Shown here piece by piece: positions 20,638 to 28,776 of a stretch of 64,000 bases of DNA. Every line of letters starts with the position of its first letter. The first letter of the stretch is position 1. The DNA lies in NCBI RefSeq assembly GCF_036013745.1, contig NZ_CP107880.1:6572001-6636000 (forward strand). The letters run 5' to 3'. Origin of the DNA: Streptomyces sp. NBC_00483. GTDB lineage: Bacteria > Actinomycetota > Actinomycetes > Streptomycetales > Streptomycetaceae. The notes beneath the pieces are model-generated. The model was not told the origin of the DNA. It did no database searches and was given only the letters and a program-made list of their open reading frames with translations. A program made the translations under genes and the position numbers.

Positions 20638-22692
20638 GTGGCCCACCAGCTGCCGACGGAGCACACCCCTTTCATCGGACGCCGCCGCGAACTCGACCTG
20701 TTGCGACAACTGAGTGCGCGCTCCCGGCTGGTGACGGTGACCGGCCTCGGCGGGATCGGCAAGACCCGCCTCGCCCTGCGTGCCGCGGCCGACGTGGCGG
20801 ACGGGTTCGCCGACGGCGCCTGGTGCGTCGAGCTCCACGAACTCCAGGACGCCGAACTGCTCGTGCACGCGGTCACCACGGCACTGCACGCCACCGACCA
20901 CACGACCCGGCCCCAGCACGAGGTGCTCACCGGGCACCTCGCCGACAAGCACCTGCTGCTCGTCCTCGACACCTGCGAACACCTCATCGGGGCCTGCGCG
21001 GAGCTCGCCGCGCGGCTCCTCGCCGCGGCCCCCGGGCTGCACATCCTCGCCACCAGCAGGCAGCCTCTCGGCCTGTCGGGGGAGGAGATCTTCGCCGTCG
21101 CGCCGATGTCCGTCGCGCCCGACGCGGTGCGGCTCTTCATGCAGCGCGCCCACGCCGCCCACCCGGAGTTCCGGCTCACCGCCCGCACCAGGCCGGTCGT
21201 GGAGCGCATCTGCGCGCGCCTCGACGGCATTCCGCTCGCGATCGAACTCGCCGCGGGACGGCTGCGCGGCGAGGAGACCGAGGAACTCCTCGCCCTCCTG
21301 GAGGACCGCTTCCAGCTCGTCCGCGACGAGCCGGAGTACACCGGCCGGCACAGCACGCTGCGGACGACCATCGGCTGGAGCCACGAACTCTGCCTGCCCG
21401 CCGAGCGGTTGCTCTGGGCCCGCCTCTCCGTCTTCGCCGGCAGCTTCTCCCGCGGAGCCGCCGAGAAGGTGTGCGCCGACGCCGCCCTGGAGCGCTCGGC
21501 CATCGGCCCCCTGCTCCTGGGCCTCGTGGAGAAATCCCTGCTCGTACGCGAGGACGGCCCGGGCGGCGAGAAGTTCAGGCAGCTCGACACCGTCCGGGGC
21601 TACGGCGCCGAGTGGCTGCGGCGGCTCGGCGAGGAGCAGCGCGTGCGCGCCCGCCATCTCGCCTGGTGCCAGGAGTTCGCCGTGCAGGGCGAGGCGGTGT
21701 GGTTCGGTCCTGGCCAGACCGCCGTGTTCCGCACCACCCGGCGCGCGCACGCACAGCTCCTCGCCGCGCTCGACTTCGCCCTGTCGACACCGGGCCACGA
21801 ACGGGCCGGGGCGCGGCTCGCCGGGACGCTCTGGTTCTACTGGGTCGGCTGCGGGCTCCTCAGCGACGGCCGCTACTGGGTGGACCGCGCGCTCGCCGCG
21901 GTCCCGGGGCCGCACCCGGAGCGGCTCAAGGCGCTGTGGGTCGGCGGCTACATCGCCATCCTCCAGGGGGACGCGCGGCCCGCGGCGGTCATGCTCACCG
22001 AGTGCCGGGCCGAATCCCTGCGCGCCGATGACGACGCGGCGTACGCGTACGCCACCCACCGCCTGGGGTGTGCCGCGCTGATGCGCGACCAACACGCCAC
22101 GGCGGAGCGGTACTTCAGGGCGTCCCTGGCCAGCTACGCCGAGCTCGGCGAGCTCGACAGCAACGTCATGATGGCCCGCATCGAGCTGGCCATGGCCCTC
22201 GCGTTCCAGGGCGACCTGGCGGCGGCCGTCCCGCTGTGCGAGGAGGCCCGCGCCACCTGCGAGGAGCACGGCGAACGCTGGGCGAAGGCCTACGCCCTCT
22301 ACGTCCTCGCCTTCGCCGCCTGGGCCGGGGGCCGCAGCGAGGAGGCGACGCGCCTGGCCGGCGACTGCCTGGTCATCAACTACGAGTTCCGCGACCTGGT
22401 CGGGGTCGTACTGCCCGTCGAGGTCATCGCCCTGCTGTGGGCCTCGCGCGGCGACTGCGAGCAGGCGGCCGTGCTGCAGGGCGCCGCGCGCCGGATCTGG
22501 GACCGGGTGGGCCTGCCCCTGTTCGGCTCCGTGTACTTCAACGCGCCGCACGACACCGCCGTCGCGCTCGCCCGCGAGACCCTCGGCGACCAGGGGTACG
22601 AGGCGGCGTTCGAGCGGGGCGGCGGGCTGGGCCTCGAAGAGGTGGTCGCGCTGGCCCTGGGGCGGACGCAGGAGCCGATGCGGGCCCACTGA
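20638..22692 (+). CDS. AfsR/LAL-like STAND ATPase lacking a DNA-binding domain
   Basis: 684 residues starting at GTG 20638. The NB-ARC/STAND ATPase opens with FIGRRRELDLLRQLS, Walker A TGLGGIGKTRLALRAAA (~35-50) and Walker B LLLVLDTCEHL. Then follow the sensor ATSRQPLGLSGEEIFAV and the winged region DGIPLAIELAAGRLR, typical of AfsR/SARP and LuxR-type ATPase regulators. A TPR-like C-terminal half follows. It stops at EEVVALALGRTQEPMRAH, exactly where relatives continue into a LuxR helix-turn-helix; no HTH remains in any frame before 22973. It may therefore act as a protein-protein signalling ATPase with the coupled PP2C phosphatase. This is inference. Confidence 0.88.
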   Translation: MAHQLPTEHTPFIGRRRELDLLRQLSARSRLVTVTGLGGIGKTRLALRAAADVADGFADGAWCVELHELQDAELLVHAVTTALHATDHTTRPQHEVLTGHLADKHLLLVLDTCEHLIGACAELAARLLAAAPGLHILATSRQPLGLSGEEIFAVAPMSVAPDAVRLFMQRAHAAHPEFRLTARTRPVVERICARLDGIPLAIELAAGRLRGEETEELLALLEDRFQLVRDEPEYTGRHSTLRTTIGWSHELCLPAERLLWARLSVFAGSFSRGAAEKVCADAALERSAIGPLLLGLVEKSLLVREDGPGGEKFRQLDTVRGYGAEWLRRLGEEQRVRARHLAWCQEFAVQGEAVWFGPGQTAVFRTTRRAHAQLLAALDFALSTPGHERAGARLAGTLWFYWVGCGLLSDGRYWVDRALAAVPGPHPERLKALWVGGYIAILQGDARPAAVMLTECRAESLRADDDAAYAYATHRLGCAALMRDQHATAERYFRASLASYAELGELDSNVMMARIELAMALAFQGDLAAAVPLCEEARATCEEHGERWAKAYALYVLAFAAWAGGRSEEATRLAGDCLVINYEFRDLVGVVLPVEVIALLWASRGDCEQAAVLQGAARRIWDRVGLPLFGSVYFNAPHDTAVALARETLGDQGYEAAFERGGGLGLEEVVALALGRTQEPMRAH

Positions 22693-22972
22693 CGCCCTGG
22701 GACTGGGGGGACCGATGGTGCCGATGGGACTGGAGAGGTGGGTCCCGTCTCAGATAGTAGGAAGTCCGAGTAATTGTGGAGACAGAAGCAGAGACCTGTC
22801 CTAGCTTTGTAGAAGCCGAACGACTCGCCCGATCCGGCGAATGGCGGCCGCGAGCCGGAGCACCTGGCAGGCAACCCCTGCAGCTCCTGCTTCCCGCCCT
22901 TCCGGCGCCTCGAAATCCCCTTGCGCACATGGCGCGCGAGGATTCCCACGGATCTCAAGGAGTCGATCCCTC
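22693..22972. other. 280-bp gene-free stretch, promoter/leader of the small protein gene
   Basis: It contains an AT-richer patch (22750-22810, including TAGTAGGAAG and CCTAGCTTTGTAGAAG) that may be a promoter. A GC-rich segment 22835-22945 follows, with several short complementary runs that could fold in RNA. No recognised riboswitch consensus was identified. Confidence 0.4.
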
Positions 22973-23116
22973 ATGGCCACTGCGACGCCCGTCCGCCGCC
23001 GAGTCCGTCACGTCTCCCCGTCGAGCGAAGCCGACCGCCAGGCCGCCAGGACCGCGGCCGCCGCCCTCCAGCGCGCGCTGGACCGCAGGGACAACGGCGG
23101 CGAGACAGGTCACTGA
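22973..23116 (+). CDS. small basic hypothetical protein, 47 aa
   Basis: An ATG at 22973 preceded by AAGGAG (22958-22963) opens a 47-residue frame with a basic N-terminus (PVRRRVRHVSPSSE) and an amphipathic helical C-terminus (DRQAARTAAAALQRALDRRD). No known domain is recognised. The good Shine-Dalgarno and coherent charge pattern favour a real gene. It converges on the phosphatase gene 6 bases later. Confidence 0.6.
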   Translation: MATATPVRRRVRHVSPSSEADRQAARTAAAALQRALDRRDNGGETGH

Positions 23117-23122
23117 GCCACC

Positions 23123-24703
23123 TCAGGACCCCCTCTTCACCTCGAAGTGGTCGATGCGCTCGCCGGTCTCGGCCAGCGCCGACACCTTCATCCGGCCCTT
23201 CTCCACCTCCACCGCGAGGAACGAGAAGCCGGTGTACCGCACCCGGGACCACTCAACGGTGTCCGGGTCGGGCAGGCGTGACTTCGTCCAGTGGAAGGTG
23301 ACGATCGACTCCCGGTCGTGCACGTCGCCTTCGTAGCTGTCCGGCACGCCCGGCCCGAAGCCGTAGAGGTCCTTGCCGGCGCCGCCCGCGGTGACGTACA
23401 CGATGCCGTCGCGCGTCGGATCGGTCGACGCGCCGACCGGCACCGGCTTGCCGACCTCCCCGTTCCCCGTGCCCTTGATCGCGTCCGTGCGCTCATAGAC
23501 GTGGTTGTGCCCGTTGATCACCAGATCCACCTGGTGCTTGGCGAACAGCGGCACCCACGCGTCGCGCACCCCGCCGTCCGAGGCGTGCGTCGACGTCGAG
23601 TACGCGCAGTGGTGGAAGAAGACGACCACGAACTCGATGTCGTCCCGCGCCCGCAGCTCACCGAGCCGCTTGTCGAGCCAGGCGGTCTGCTTCCCGTCCA
23701 GGTAGCCCTTGTTGGCGGGGATCTCGTACGAGACGTCGTTCGCGTCGAGCGCGACCACACCGACACCGCCGTACGTGAAGGAGTAGACGCCGGGCGCCCT
23801 GTCCGGGTCGGGGCCGTTGTCGGGCAGCGACCAGCGGGCGCTCTGCCCGCCGTACCCGTTGGGCGAGTACCAGGCCTCCATGTCGTGGTTCCCGGTCGTC
23901 ACCATCCACGGCACCGACTTGGCGACCGTCTCCGTCTGCGCGAGGAACTGGTCCCACACACGGGCGTCGTACGTGTCCGATTCCTTGCCGTGGCCGCTGC
24001 TGTCGGCGTAGCAGATGTCGCCCGCGTGCAGGTGGAAGGACGGGTACTGGCCGAGGATCACCTGGTCGTTGGCGAGCGCGTCGTAGCTGACGCCCTGGTC
24101 GCCGAAGGCCGTGAAGACGAACGCCTCCGGGGCGGCCGGCGCCGTACGGAAGGTGCCGAGGGTGCCCAGGCGCTCCGCGTCCGCCGGGTCGAAGCCGTCG
24201 TGGCCGACGCCGTAGTAGTACGTCGTGCCGGGCCTGAGGTTGTCGAGCGCCGCGTGCAGATAGAGCTGCTCGACCTCGGGGAGCTTCTTCGACAGGGACG
24301 GCGTGTGCAGGGCGCGCACCTCCGCCGGGATCTTCCGGCTCAGCTCCCAGGGCTTCGACCCCACCCGCAGATACGGGTTCCTGACCGCGAACGGCACCTG
24401 CCACGAGATCCGCATCTGCGTCTTCGGGTCGGCGCCGAAGGCGAGGTGCCGGCCGAAGGGGGCCACGAGGGAGCCGTCCACCTGCGCCGCGGCTGCCCGC
24501 GCCGGGAGCAGCGGCGCCGCGTACGCGCCCGTCGCCGAGCCGCCGCCGAGCAGCGCGGCCCCGCCCATGGAGGCCGCGGCCCCCGTCAGGGCGCGGCGCC
24601 TGCTGAACTTCTTCCGCAGGTACTCGTGTTGCTCGGGCATGCTCAGGCGCCGGGCGAGGTGTTCGGGGATGCCGACATTGGGGGTGTCAGGAGCGGTGGT
24701 CAT
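23123..24703 (-). CDS. Tat-exported purple-acid-phosphatase-like metallophosphoesterase
   Basis: About 526 residues. The N-terminus carries a twin-arginine signal (FSRRRALTGAAAS, hydrophobic run, then ATGAYAAP, ~residues 35-65), so the enzyme is exported folded. A fibronectin-III-like N-terminal domain (~85-200) precedes the calcineurin-like phosphoesterase core. That core shows GDQG, the metal ligands in HAGDICYAD, TTGNHDMEAWY (GNHD), FFHHCAYS and the C-terminal GHNHVYER. It likely releases phosphate from organic phosphates outside the cell. ATG at 24703 was chosen because it puts the Tat motif at a normal distance; an upstream extension would add about 30 atypical residues. It is divergent from leuB. 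Confidence 0.92.
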   Translation of the reverse strand: MTTAPDTPNVGIPEHLARRLSMPEQHEYLRKKFSRRRALTGAAASMGGAALLGGGSATGAYAAPLLPARAAAAQVDGSLVAPFGRHLAFGADPKTQMRISWQVPFAVRNPYLRVGSKPWELSRKIPAEVRALHTPSLSKKLPEVEQLYLHAALDNLRPGTTYYYGVGHDGFDPADAERLGTLGTFRTAPAAPEAFVFTAFGDQGVSYDALANDQVILGQYPSFHLHAGDICYADSSGHGKESDTYDARVWDQFLAQTETVAKSVPWMVTTGNHDMEAWYSPNGYGGQSARWSLPDNGPDPDRAPGVYSFTYGGVGVVALDANDVSYEIPANKGYLDGKQTAWLDKRLGELRARDDIEFVVVFFHHCAYSTSTHASDGGVRDAWVPLFAKHQVDLVINGHNHVYERTDAIKGTGNGEVGKPVPVGASTDPTRDGIVYVTAGGAGKDLYGFGPGVPDSYEGDVHDRESIVTFHWTKSRLPDPDTVEWSRVRYTGFSFLAVEVEKGRMKVSALAETGERIDHFEVKRGS

Positions 24704-24776
24704 GAAGGGGAACTTCCCAGTAACTTCCAACTCCCGCCATACATACGGGTGAACAAAAAGCGGCGATCGCGCGGAC

Positions 24777-24813
24777 GTCCACATCATGGACACCGCGTGT
24801 CATCCCATGGGAC
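24777..24813. promoter_or_regulatory. cluster of three small palindromes upstream of leuB
   Basis: GTCCACATCATGGAC (24777-24791), GACACCGCGTGTC (24789-24801) and TCCCATGGGA (24804-24813) lie nearly end to end, 20-55 bases before the leuB start. Symmetry and position suggest binding of a dimeric amino-acid regulator; which one cannot be read from the sequence. Confidence 0.5.
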
Positions 24814-24831
24814 GAGGAGTACGGTGCTCGC

Positions 24832-25875
24832 ATGTCTCGCAGCATCAATCTCGCAGTGATCCCCGGTGACGGTATCGGCCAGGAGGTCGTGGCCCAGGGT
24901 CTCAAGGTCCTCTCCGCCGTCCTTCCGCAGGATGTGAAGCTGGAGACCGAGGACTACGACTTCGGCGCCAAGCGCTACCACGCCTCCGGTGAGACCCTCA
25001 CCGACGCCGACCTCGACTCGCTCAAGAAGCACGACGCGATCCTGCTCGGCGCCATCGGCGACCCGTCGGTGCCGTCCGGCGTCCTGGAGCGCGGCTTCCT
25101 GCTCAAGCTCCGCTTCGCGTTCGACCACCACGTCAACCTGCGTCCGTCGAAGCTCCTTCCGGGTGTTTCGACCCCGCTCGCGGGCGAGCCGGACATCGAC
25201 TTCGTCGTCGTCCGTGAGGGCACCGAGGGTCCGTACACGGGCAACGGCGGCACGATCCGCAAGGGCACCGAGCACGAGGTCGCCACCGAGGTCTCCGTCA
25301 ACACCGCCTTCGGTGTGGAGCGCGTGGTCCGTGACGCCTTCGCCCGCGCCCAGGCCCGCCCCCGCAAGAAGCTCACGCTGGTCCACAAGAACAACGTGCT
25401 GACCTTCGCGGGCCACCTGTGGACGAACATCTTCAACAAGGTGGCCAAGGAGTTCCCCGAGGTCACCACCGACTACATCCACGTCGACGCCGCGACGATC
25501 TACCTCGTCACCGACCCGGCCCGCTTCGACGTGATCGTCACCGACAACCTCTTCGGCGACATCATCACCGACCTCGCCGCGGCCGTCTCCGGCGGCATCG
25601 GCGTCGCGGCCTCCGGGAACATCAACCCGAGCCGCGAGTTCCCGTCCATGTTCGAGCCCGTGCACGGCTCGGCCCCGGACATCGCGGGCCAGGGCAAGGC
25701 CGACCCGAGTGCCACGATCCTCTCGGTCGCCCTTCTCCTGCGTCACCTCGGCTACGAGGCCGAGGCCGCGCGCATCGAGACCGCGGTCTCCGCGGACCTC
25801 GGCGAGCGCGGCGACTCCGTGCGCAGCACCGACGAGATCGGTGACGCCCTCGTCGCCCGAGTAGTAGCCGGCTGA
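24832..25875 (+). CDS. leuB: 3-isopropylmalate dehydrogenase
   Basis: A 347-residue beta-decarboxylating dehydrogenase that converts 3-isopropylmalate to 2-oxoisocaproate (leucine pathway) with NAD+ and Mg2+. Family signatures: the opening [17 protein letters not shown], the substrate-binding [16 protein letters not shown], the catalytic Lys in [12 protein letters not shown], and the metal-binding signature [22 protein letters not shown]. The ATG at 24832 lies downstream of GAGGAG. It is monocistronic by spacing: divergent phosphatase on the left, terminator on the right. Confidence 0.97.
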   Translation: MSRSINLAVIPGDGIGQEVVAQGLKVLSAVLPQDVKLETEDYDFGAKRYHASGETLTDADLDSLKKHDAILLGAIGDPSVPSGVLERGFLLKLRFAFDHHVNLRPSKLLPGVSTPLAGEPDIDFVVVREGTEGPYTGNGGTIRKGTEHEVATEVSVNTAFGVERVVRDAFARAQARPRKKLTLVHKNNVLTFAGHLWTNIFNKVAKEFPEVTTDYIHVDAATIYLVTDPARFDVIVTDNLFGDIITDLAAAVSGGIGVAASGNINPSREFPSMFEPVHGSAPDIAGQGKADPSATILSVALLLRHLGYEAEAARIETAVSADLGERGDSVRSTDEIGDALVARVVAG

Positions 25876-25898
25876 CCCGGCGCTCACCATTACGGCAG

Positions 25899-25932
25899 CA
25901 GCCGCCGGGTCGCACACCGCGCCCGGCGGCTG
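25899..25932 (+). terminator. hairpin terminator after leuB
   Basis: CAGCCGCCGGG (25899-25909) pairs perfectly with CCCGGCGGCTG (25922-25932), followed by TTCTTGT. Confidence 0.82.
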
Positions 25933-25969
25933 TTCTTGTGCGGCCCCTGGGTGCGACCATCAACCCCAA

Positions 25970-26143
25970 GGGTTCTGTCGTCACACTCCCGTCTGCCTCG
26001 CGACGTCTGGCACGCACGCTCGCGGCGTTGCCGAAAGGACCGAGTAGCTCCGCTACTAGGACCTTCCGGCGCCTTGCGATCGCACGCACCAGACGCCGCG
26101 AGGCCGCCCTTCGGGCGACGACGGGAGTGTGACGACAGAACCC
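25970..26143. repeat. 174-bp MITE-like inverted-repeat element, no ORF
   Basis: The ends are perfect 24-bp inverted repeats (25970-25993 and 26120-26143; the left begins GGGTTCTGTCGTCACACTCC). The arms stay complementary with scattered mismatches to a TCC loop at 26049-26051, flanked by GTAGC/GCTAC. The right arm has about 15 extra bases (GCCCTTCGGGC, 26106-26116) that form their own small hairpin. The whole element could fold as one ~80-bp hairpin. There is no coding capacity and no obvious target duplication. It sits between the leuB terminator and the ilvE promoter. Confidence 0.85.
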
Positions 26144-26224
26144 GGGCCGCTTCACGTACGCGTACTCACCAGGGCAATTTCCGAGCACACCCCGCCTCGC
26201 GCGATAATCGAACGTGGGGCCGCG

Positions 26225-26326
26225 ATGTACGTGGAAGCTCGGACGCGCCTCCCTGTCCTGCGGACCTGGGAGTGCATACGTGAACGCGGTCCGTCACAAC
26301 CAACGGTGAAGGACACGCAACCATGA
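26225..26326 (+). CDS. possible 33-aa upstream ORF translationally coupled to ilvE
   Basis: An ATG at 26225 opens a 33-codon frame whose TGA (26324-26326) overlaps the ilvE ATG (26323-26325) as ATGA. The peptide includes [19 protein letters not shown] at about 26200-26205 could be the -10 box for this transcript. No strong Shine-Dalgarno precedes it, so it may be a chance frame. Confidence 0.3.
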   Translation: MYVEARTRLPVLRTWECIRERGPSQPTVKDTQP

Positions 26327-27411
26327 CGACGCCCACGATCGAGCTCAAGCCCACCGCCACCCCGCTGTCCGCCGCGCAGCGCGAGGAGATCCTGGCGAAC
26401 CCGGGATTCGGCCGCCACTTCACGGATCACATGGTGACCGTCAAGTGGACCGAGGGGCGGGGCTGGCACGACGGGCAGCTGGTGCCCTACGGACCGCTCT
26501 CCCTCGACCCGGCCACGAACGTCCTGCACTACGCGCAGGAGATCTTCGAGGGCCTGAAGGCCTACCGCCGCCCCGACGGTTCGGTCGCCACCTTCCGGCC
26601 CGACATGAACGCCAAGCGCTTCCAGCACTCCGCCTGGCGCCTCGGCATGCCGGAGCTGCCGGTCGAGACCTTCGTCGAGGCCTGCGACCTGCTCGTCCAG
26701 CAGGACAAGGACTGGGTGCCCGCGCACGGCGGCGAGGAGTCCCTCTACCTGCGCCCGTTCATGATCGCGACCGAGATCGGCCTGGGCGTGAAGCCCGCGA
26801 ACGAGTACCTCTTCATCGTCATCGCCTCGCCCGCCGGCGCGTACTTCTCCGGCGGCGTGAAGCCCGTCTCCATCTGGCTCTCCGAGGACCGCGTGCGCGC
26901 CGTCCCCGGTGGCGTCGGCGACGCCAAGACCGGCGGCAACTACGCGGCGTCCCTGCTCGCGCAGGCCGAGGCCGCCGCCAAGGGCTGCGACCAGGTCGCC
27001 TACCTCGACGCCGTCGAGCACAAGTGGGTCGAGGAGCTGGGCGGCATGAACCTGTACTTCGTGTACGGCAACAAGATCGTCACGCCGACCCTGACCGGTT
27101 CGCTGCTCGCGGGCGTCACCCGTGACTCGCTCCTCCAGGTCGCCCGCGACCTCGGCTACGAGTCGGAGGAGCGCCGCATCTCCATCGACGAGTGGCAGGC
27201 CGCCACCGAGTCCGGCGAGCTGACCGAGGTCTTCGCGTGCGGCACCGCCGCCGTCATCACGCCCGTCGGCACGGTCAAGCGCGCGAGCGCCGAGTGGACC
27301 CAGTCCGGCGGCGAGGCCGGCGAGGTCACGATGAAGCTGCGCAACGCGCTCCTGGACATCCAGCGCGGCAAGGCGGAGGACAAGCACGGCTGGATGCACG
27401 AACTGGGCTAG
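26323..27411 (+). CDS. ilvE: branched-chain amino acid aminotransferase
   Basis: A 362-residue PLP fold-type IV aminotransferase that makes the last step to Val, Leu and Ile with glutamate as donor. Recognisable are [30 protein letters not shown], the PLP-lysine in [20 protein letters not shown], the [17 protein letters not shown] segment, and the phosphate-binding [15 protein letters not shown]. The ATG at 26323 gives the expected length. It is followed by a 17-bp terminator stem. Confidence 0.97.
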   Translation: MTTPTIELKPTATPLSAAQREEILANPGFGRHFTDHMVTVKWTEGRGWHDGQLVPYGPLSLDPATNVLHYAQEIFEGLKAYRRPDGSVATFRPDMNAKRFQHSAWRLGMPELPVETFVEACDLLVQQDKDWVPAHGGEESLYLRPFMIATEIGLGVKPANEYLFIVIASPAGAYFSGGVKPVSIWLSEDRVRAVPGGVGDAKTGGNYAASLLAQAEAAAKGCDQVAYLDAVEHKWVEELGGMNLYFVYGNKIVTPTLTGSLLAGVTRDSLLQVARDLGYESEERRISIDEWQAATESGELTEVFACGTAAVITPVGTVKRASAEWTQSGGEAGEVTMKLRNALLDIQRGKAEDKHGWMHELG

Positions 27412-27432
27412 TCCGCGTCAGGTGTACGAAGA

Positions 27433-27470
27433 TCGGCCCCCGTCCCGCGCGCTCGCGGGACGGGGGCCGA
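27433..27470. terminator. hairpin terminator after ilvE
   Basis: Perfect 17-bp arms (27433-27449, 27454-27470) enclose a CGCT loop. It also faces the convergent small gene at 27489. Confidence 0.85.
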
Positions 27471-27488
27471 CGCATGTCCGGGGCCCGC

Positions 27489-27695
27489 TCAGTCCCCGTC
27501 GTCGGAACTGCTCGACCGGCTCCCCGACCAGCCGGAGCCCTTCCCCTTCTTCGCGGCCTGTCCCAGCGCGCCGAGAACGATGAGCAGAACCTGCCCGCAG
27601 CGCAGCAGCCCGGCGGCCGTGTACTTGGCCGCACGGATCACGTTCGTCCTGGCCGCGGATCTGGTGGAGCTCCCGGCTCCGGTGGTGTCCGTCAT
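27489..27695 (-). CDS. small hypothetical membrane protein, 68 aa
   Basis: ATG at 27695, with GGGAGG about 10 bases upstream, opens 68 residues. A short Ser/Thr-rich N-terminus precedes one hydrophobic segment (AAGLLRCGQVLLIVLGALGQA, ~residues 27-47) and a Lys/Gly/Ser-rich tail ending SSSSDDGD. It is a single-pass membrane topology with no recognisable domain and no assigned function. It is convergent with ilvE. Confidence 0.6.
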   Translation of the reverse strand: MTDTTGAGSSTRSAARTNVIRAAKYTAAGLLRCGQVLLIVLGALGQAAKKGKGSGWSGSRSSSSDDGD

Positions 27696-27803
27696 GCGTG
27701 TCCTGCCTCCCCGTGAGGTCCCTGCCCGGTGGCAGGGAGCCTCCCACACGTTCCTGTTCCCCCACCCCACCCCGCCCCTTCCCGAAAGTCCTGCCGGACG
27801 GGC

Positions 27804-27936
27804 CGCCTCAATCGCCGGCGGGGCTTGATGTCAAGAAGTTCTGCTGGGCGGGCCTCGTCAATCGCCGGCGGGGCTTGATAAATCAAGCCCCGCTCTTGGA
27901 CGAGAGCCCGTGGGGGTCCGGGGGCGAAGCCCCCGG
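27804..27936. repeat. interspersed palindromic repeats (copies B and C) and associated hairpins
   Basis: CCTCAATCGCCGGCGGGGCTTGA at about 27806-27828, then the same core TCAATCGCCGGCGGGGCTTGA at about 27858-27878. The latter runs into its own inverted complement: GCGGGGCTTGAT/ATCAAGCCCCGC with a 2-base loop, 27868-27893. CCGGGGGCGAAGCCCCCGG (27918-27936) completes the cluster. It is the same family as 17434 and 33081. Confidence 0.75.
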
Positions 27937-27972
27937 GGACGGGACGGGAAGGGGCGGTGGGGGCGTCTGGTT

Positions 27973-28056
27973 TAGAGCTGCGCTCTATGTGTGTCGGCTC
28001 ATGGAGCGCGCCCAGGGCTGCCCACGTGCGGCGTCAACGTTTAGAGTGGCGTTCTA
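27973..28056. promoter_or_regulatory. two TetR-type operators upstream of ureAB
   Basis: TAGAGCTGCGCTCTA (27973-27987) is a perfect palindrome with a 3-base centre. TAGAGTGGCGTTCTA (28042-28056) is a near copy, 69 bases downstream. Both are preceded by TT and lie just before the ureAB start at 28081. The TetR gene ending this cluster (31533) is the likely ligand-responsive binder. This is inference from gene order and site symmetry. Confidence 0.65.
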
Positions 28057-28080
28057 AGAACGACGAGGAGGCGTGACGGC

Positions 28081-28776
28081 GTGAGACTGACCCCCACGGA
28101 ACGCGACCGGCTGCTGCTGTTCGGTGCCGCCGAGCTCGCGCGGGCCCGCAAGGGCCGCGGCCTGCGGCTCAACGTGCCGGAGGCGACCGCCCTGATCGCG
28201 GACACCGTCTGCGAGGCGGCCCGCGACGGGAAGCGGCTCGCCGAGGCGATCGAGGCGGCGCGGTCCGCGCTCGGGCCCGAGGACGTGCTGCCGGGCGTCG
28301 CCGATGTGGTGACCGAGGTGCACGTGGAGGCGGTCTTCGACGACGGCTCGCGGCTCGCGGTCGTGAGTGACCCGATCGGCGGGGGCGAGGGGGACGCGGC
28401 GCCCGGCGCGCTGCTGCCAGGGCCCGAGCACGAGGACCCGCGGCCCGAGCTGACGCTCACCGTCACCAACACGGCGACCGTCCCGGTCTCCGTCACCTCC
28501 CACTTCCACTTCTTCGAGGTCAACCCGCGCCTGGACTTCGTACGGGACAAGGCCTACGGGATGCGGCTCGCGGTGCCCGCGGGGTCGTCGGTGCGGTTCG
28601 GGCCGGGGGAGACCCAGGACGTCGGGCTGCTGCCGATCGGCGGGGCCCGGGTCGCCATCGGGTTCGCGGGCCTCGTCGACGGCCCGCTGGATGCGCCCGG
28701 CGCCCGCGAGGAGGCGCTGCGCCGCGCCGCCGCCTGCGGATATCTGGGTGCCAAGACCGAGGAGGAGGGCCGATGA
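28081..28776 (+). CDS. ureAB: fused urease gamma-beta subunit (UreA-UreB)
   Basis: 231 residues. The N-terminal ~100 match the gamma subunit (MRLTPTERDRLLLFGAAELA ... GLRLNVPEATALIAD ... VLPGVADVVTEVHVEAVF). The rest matches the beta subunit (LTVTNTATVPVSVTSHFHFF ... VPAGSSVRFGPGETQDV). Gamma-beta fusions are known in some bacterial ureases. The subunit packs with UreC to form the trimeric apoenzyme. Start GTG 28081 follows GAGGAG at about 28065. The stop overlaps the ureC start by 4 bases (ATGA). No ureD, ureE, ureF or ureG lies anywhere in the window, so nickel loading would need accessory genes elsewhere. Confidence 0.93.
   Translation: MRLTPTERDRLLLFGAAELARARKGRGLRLNVPEATALIADTVCEAARDGKRLAEAIEAARSALGPEDVLPGVADVVTEVHVEAVFDDGSRLAVVSDPIGGGEGDAAPGALLPGPEHEDPRPELTLTVTNTATVPVSVTSHFHFFEVNPRLDFVRDKAYGMRLAVPAGSSVRFGPGETQDVGLLPIGGARVAIGFAGLVDGPLDAPGAREEALRRAAACGYLGAKTEEEGR

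Noticed and set aside
25936..26326. Small ORFs inside the 174-bp inverted repeat
   Set aside because: Open frames there result from the palindrome in GC-rich DNA, have no ribosome site and run across both arms.
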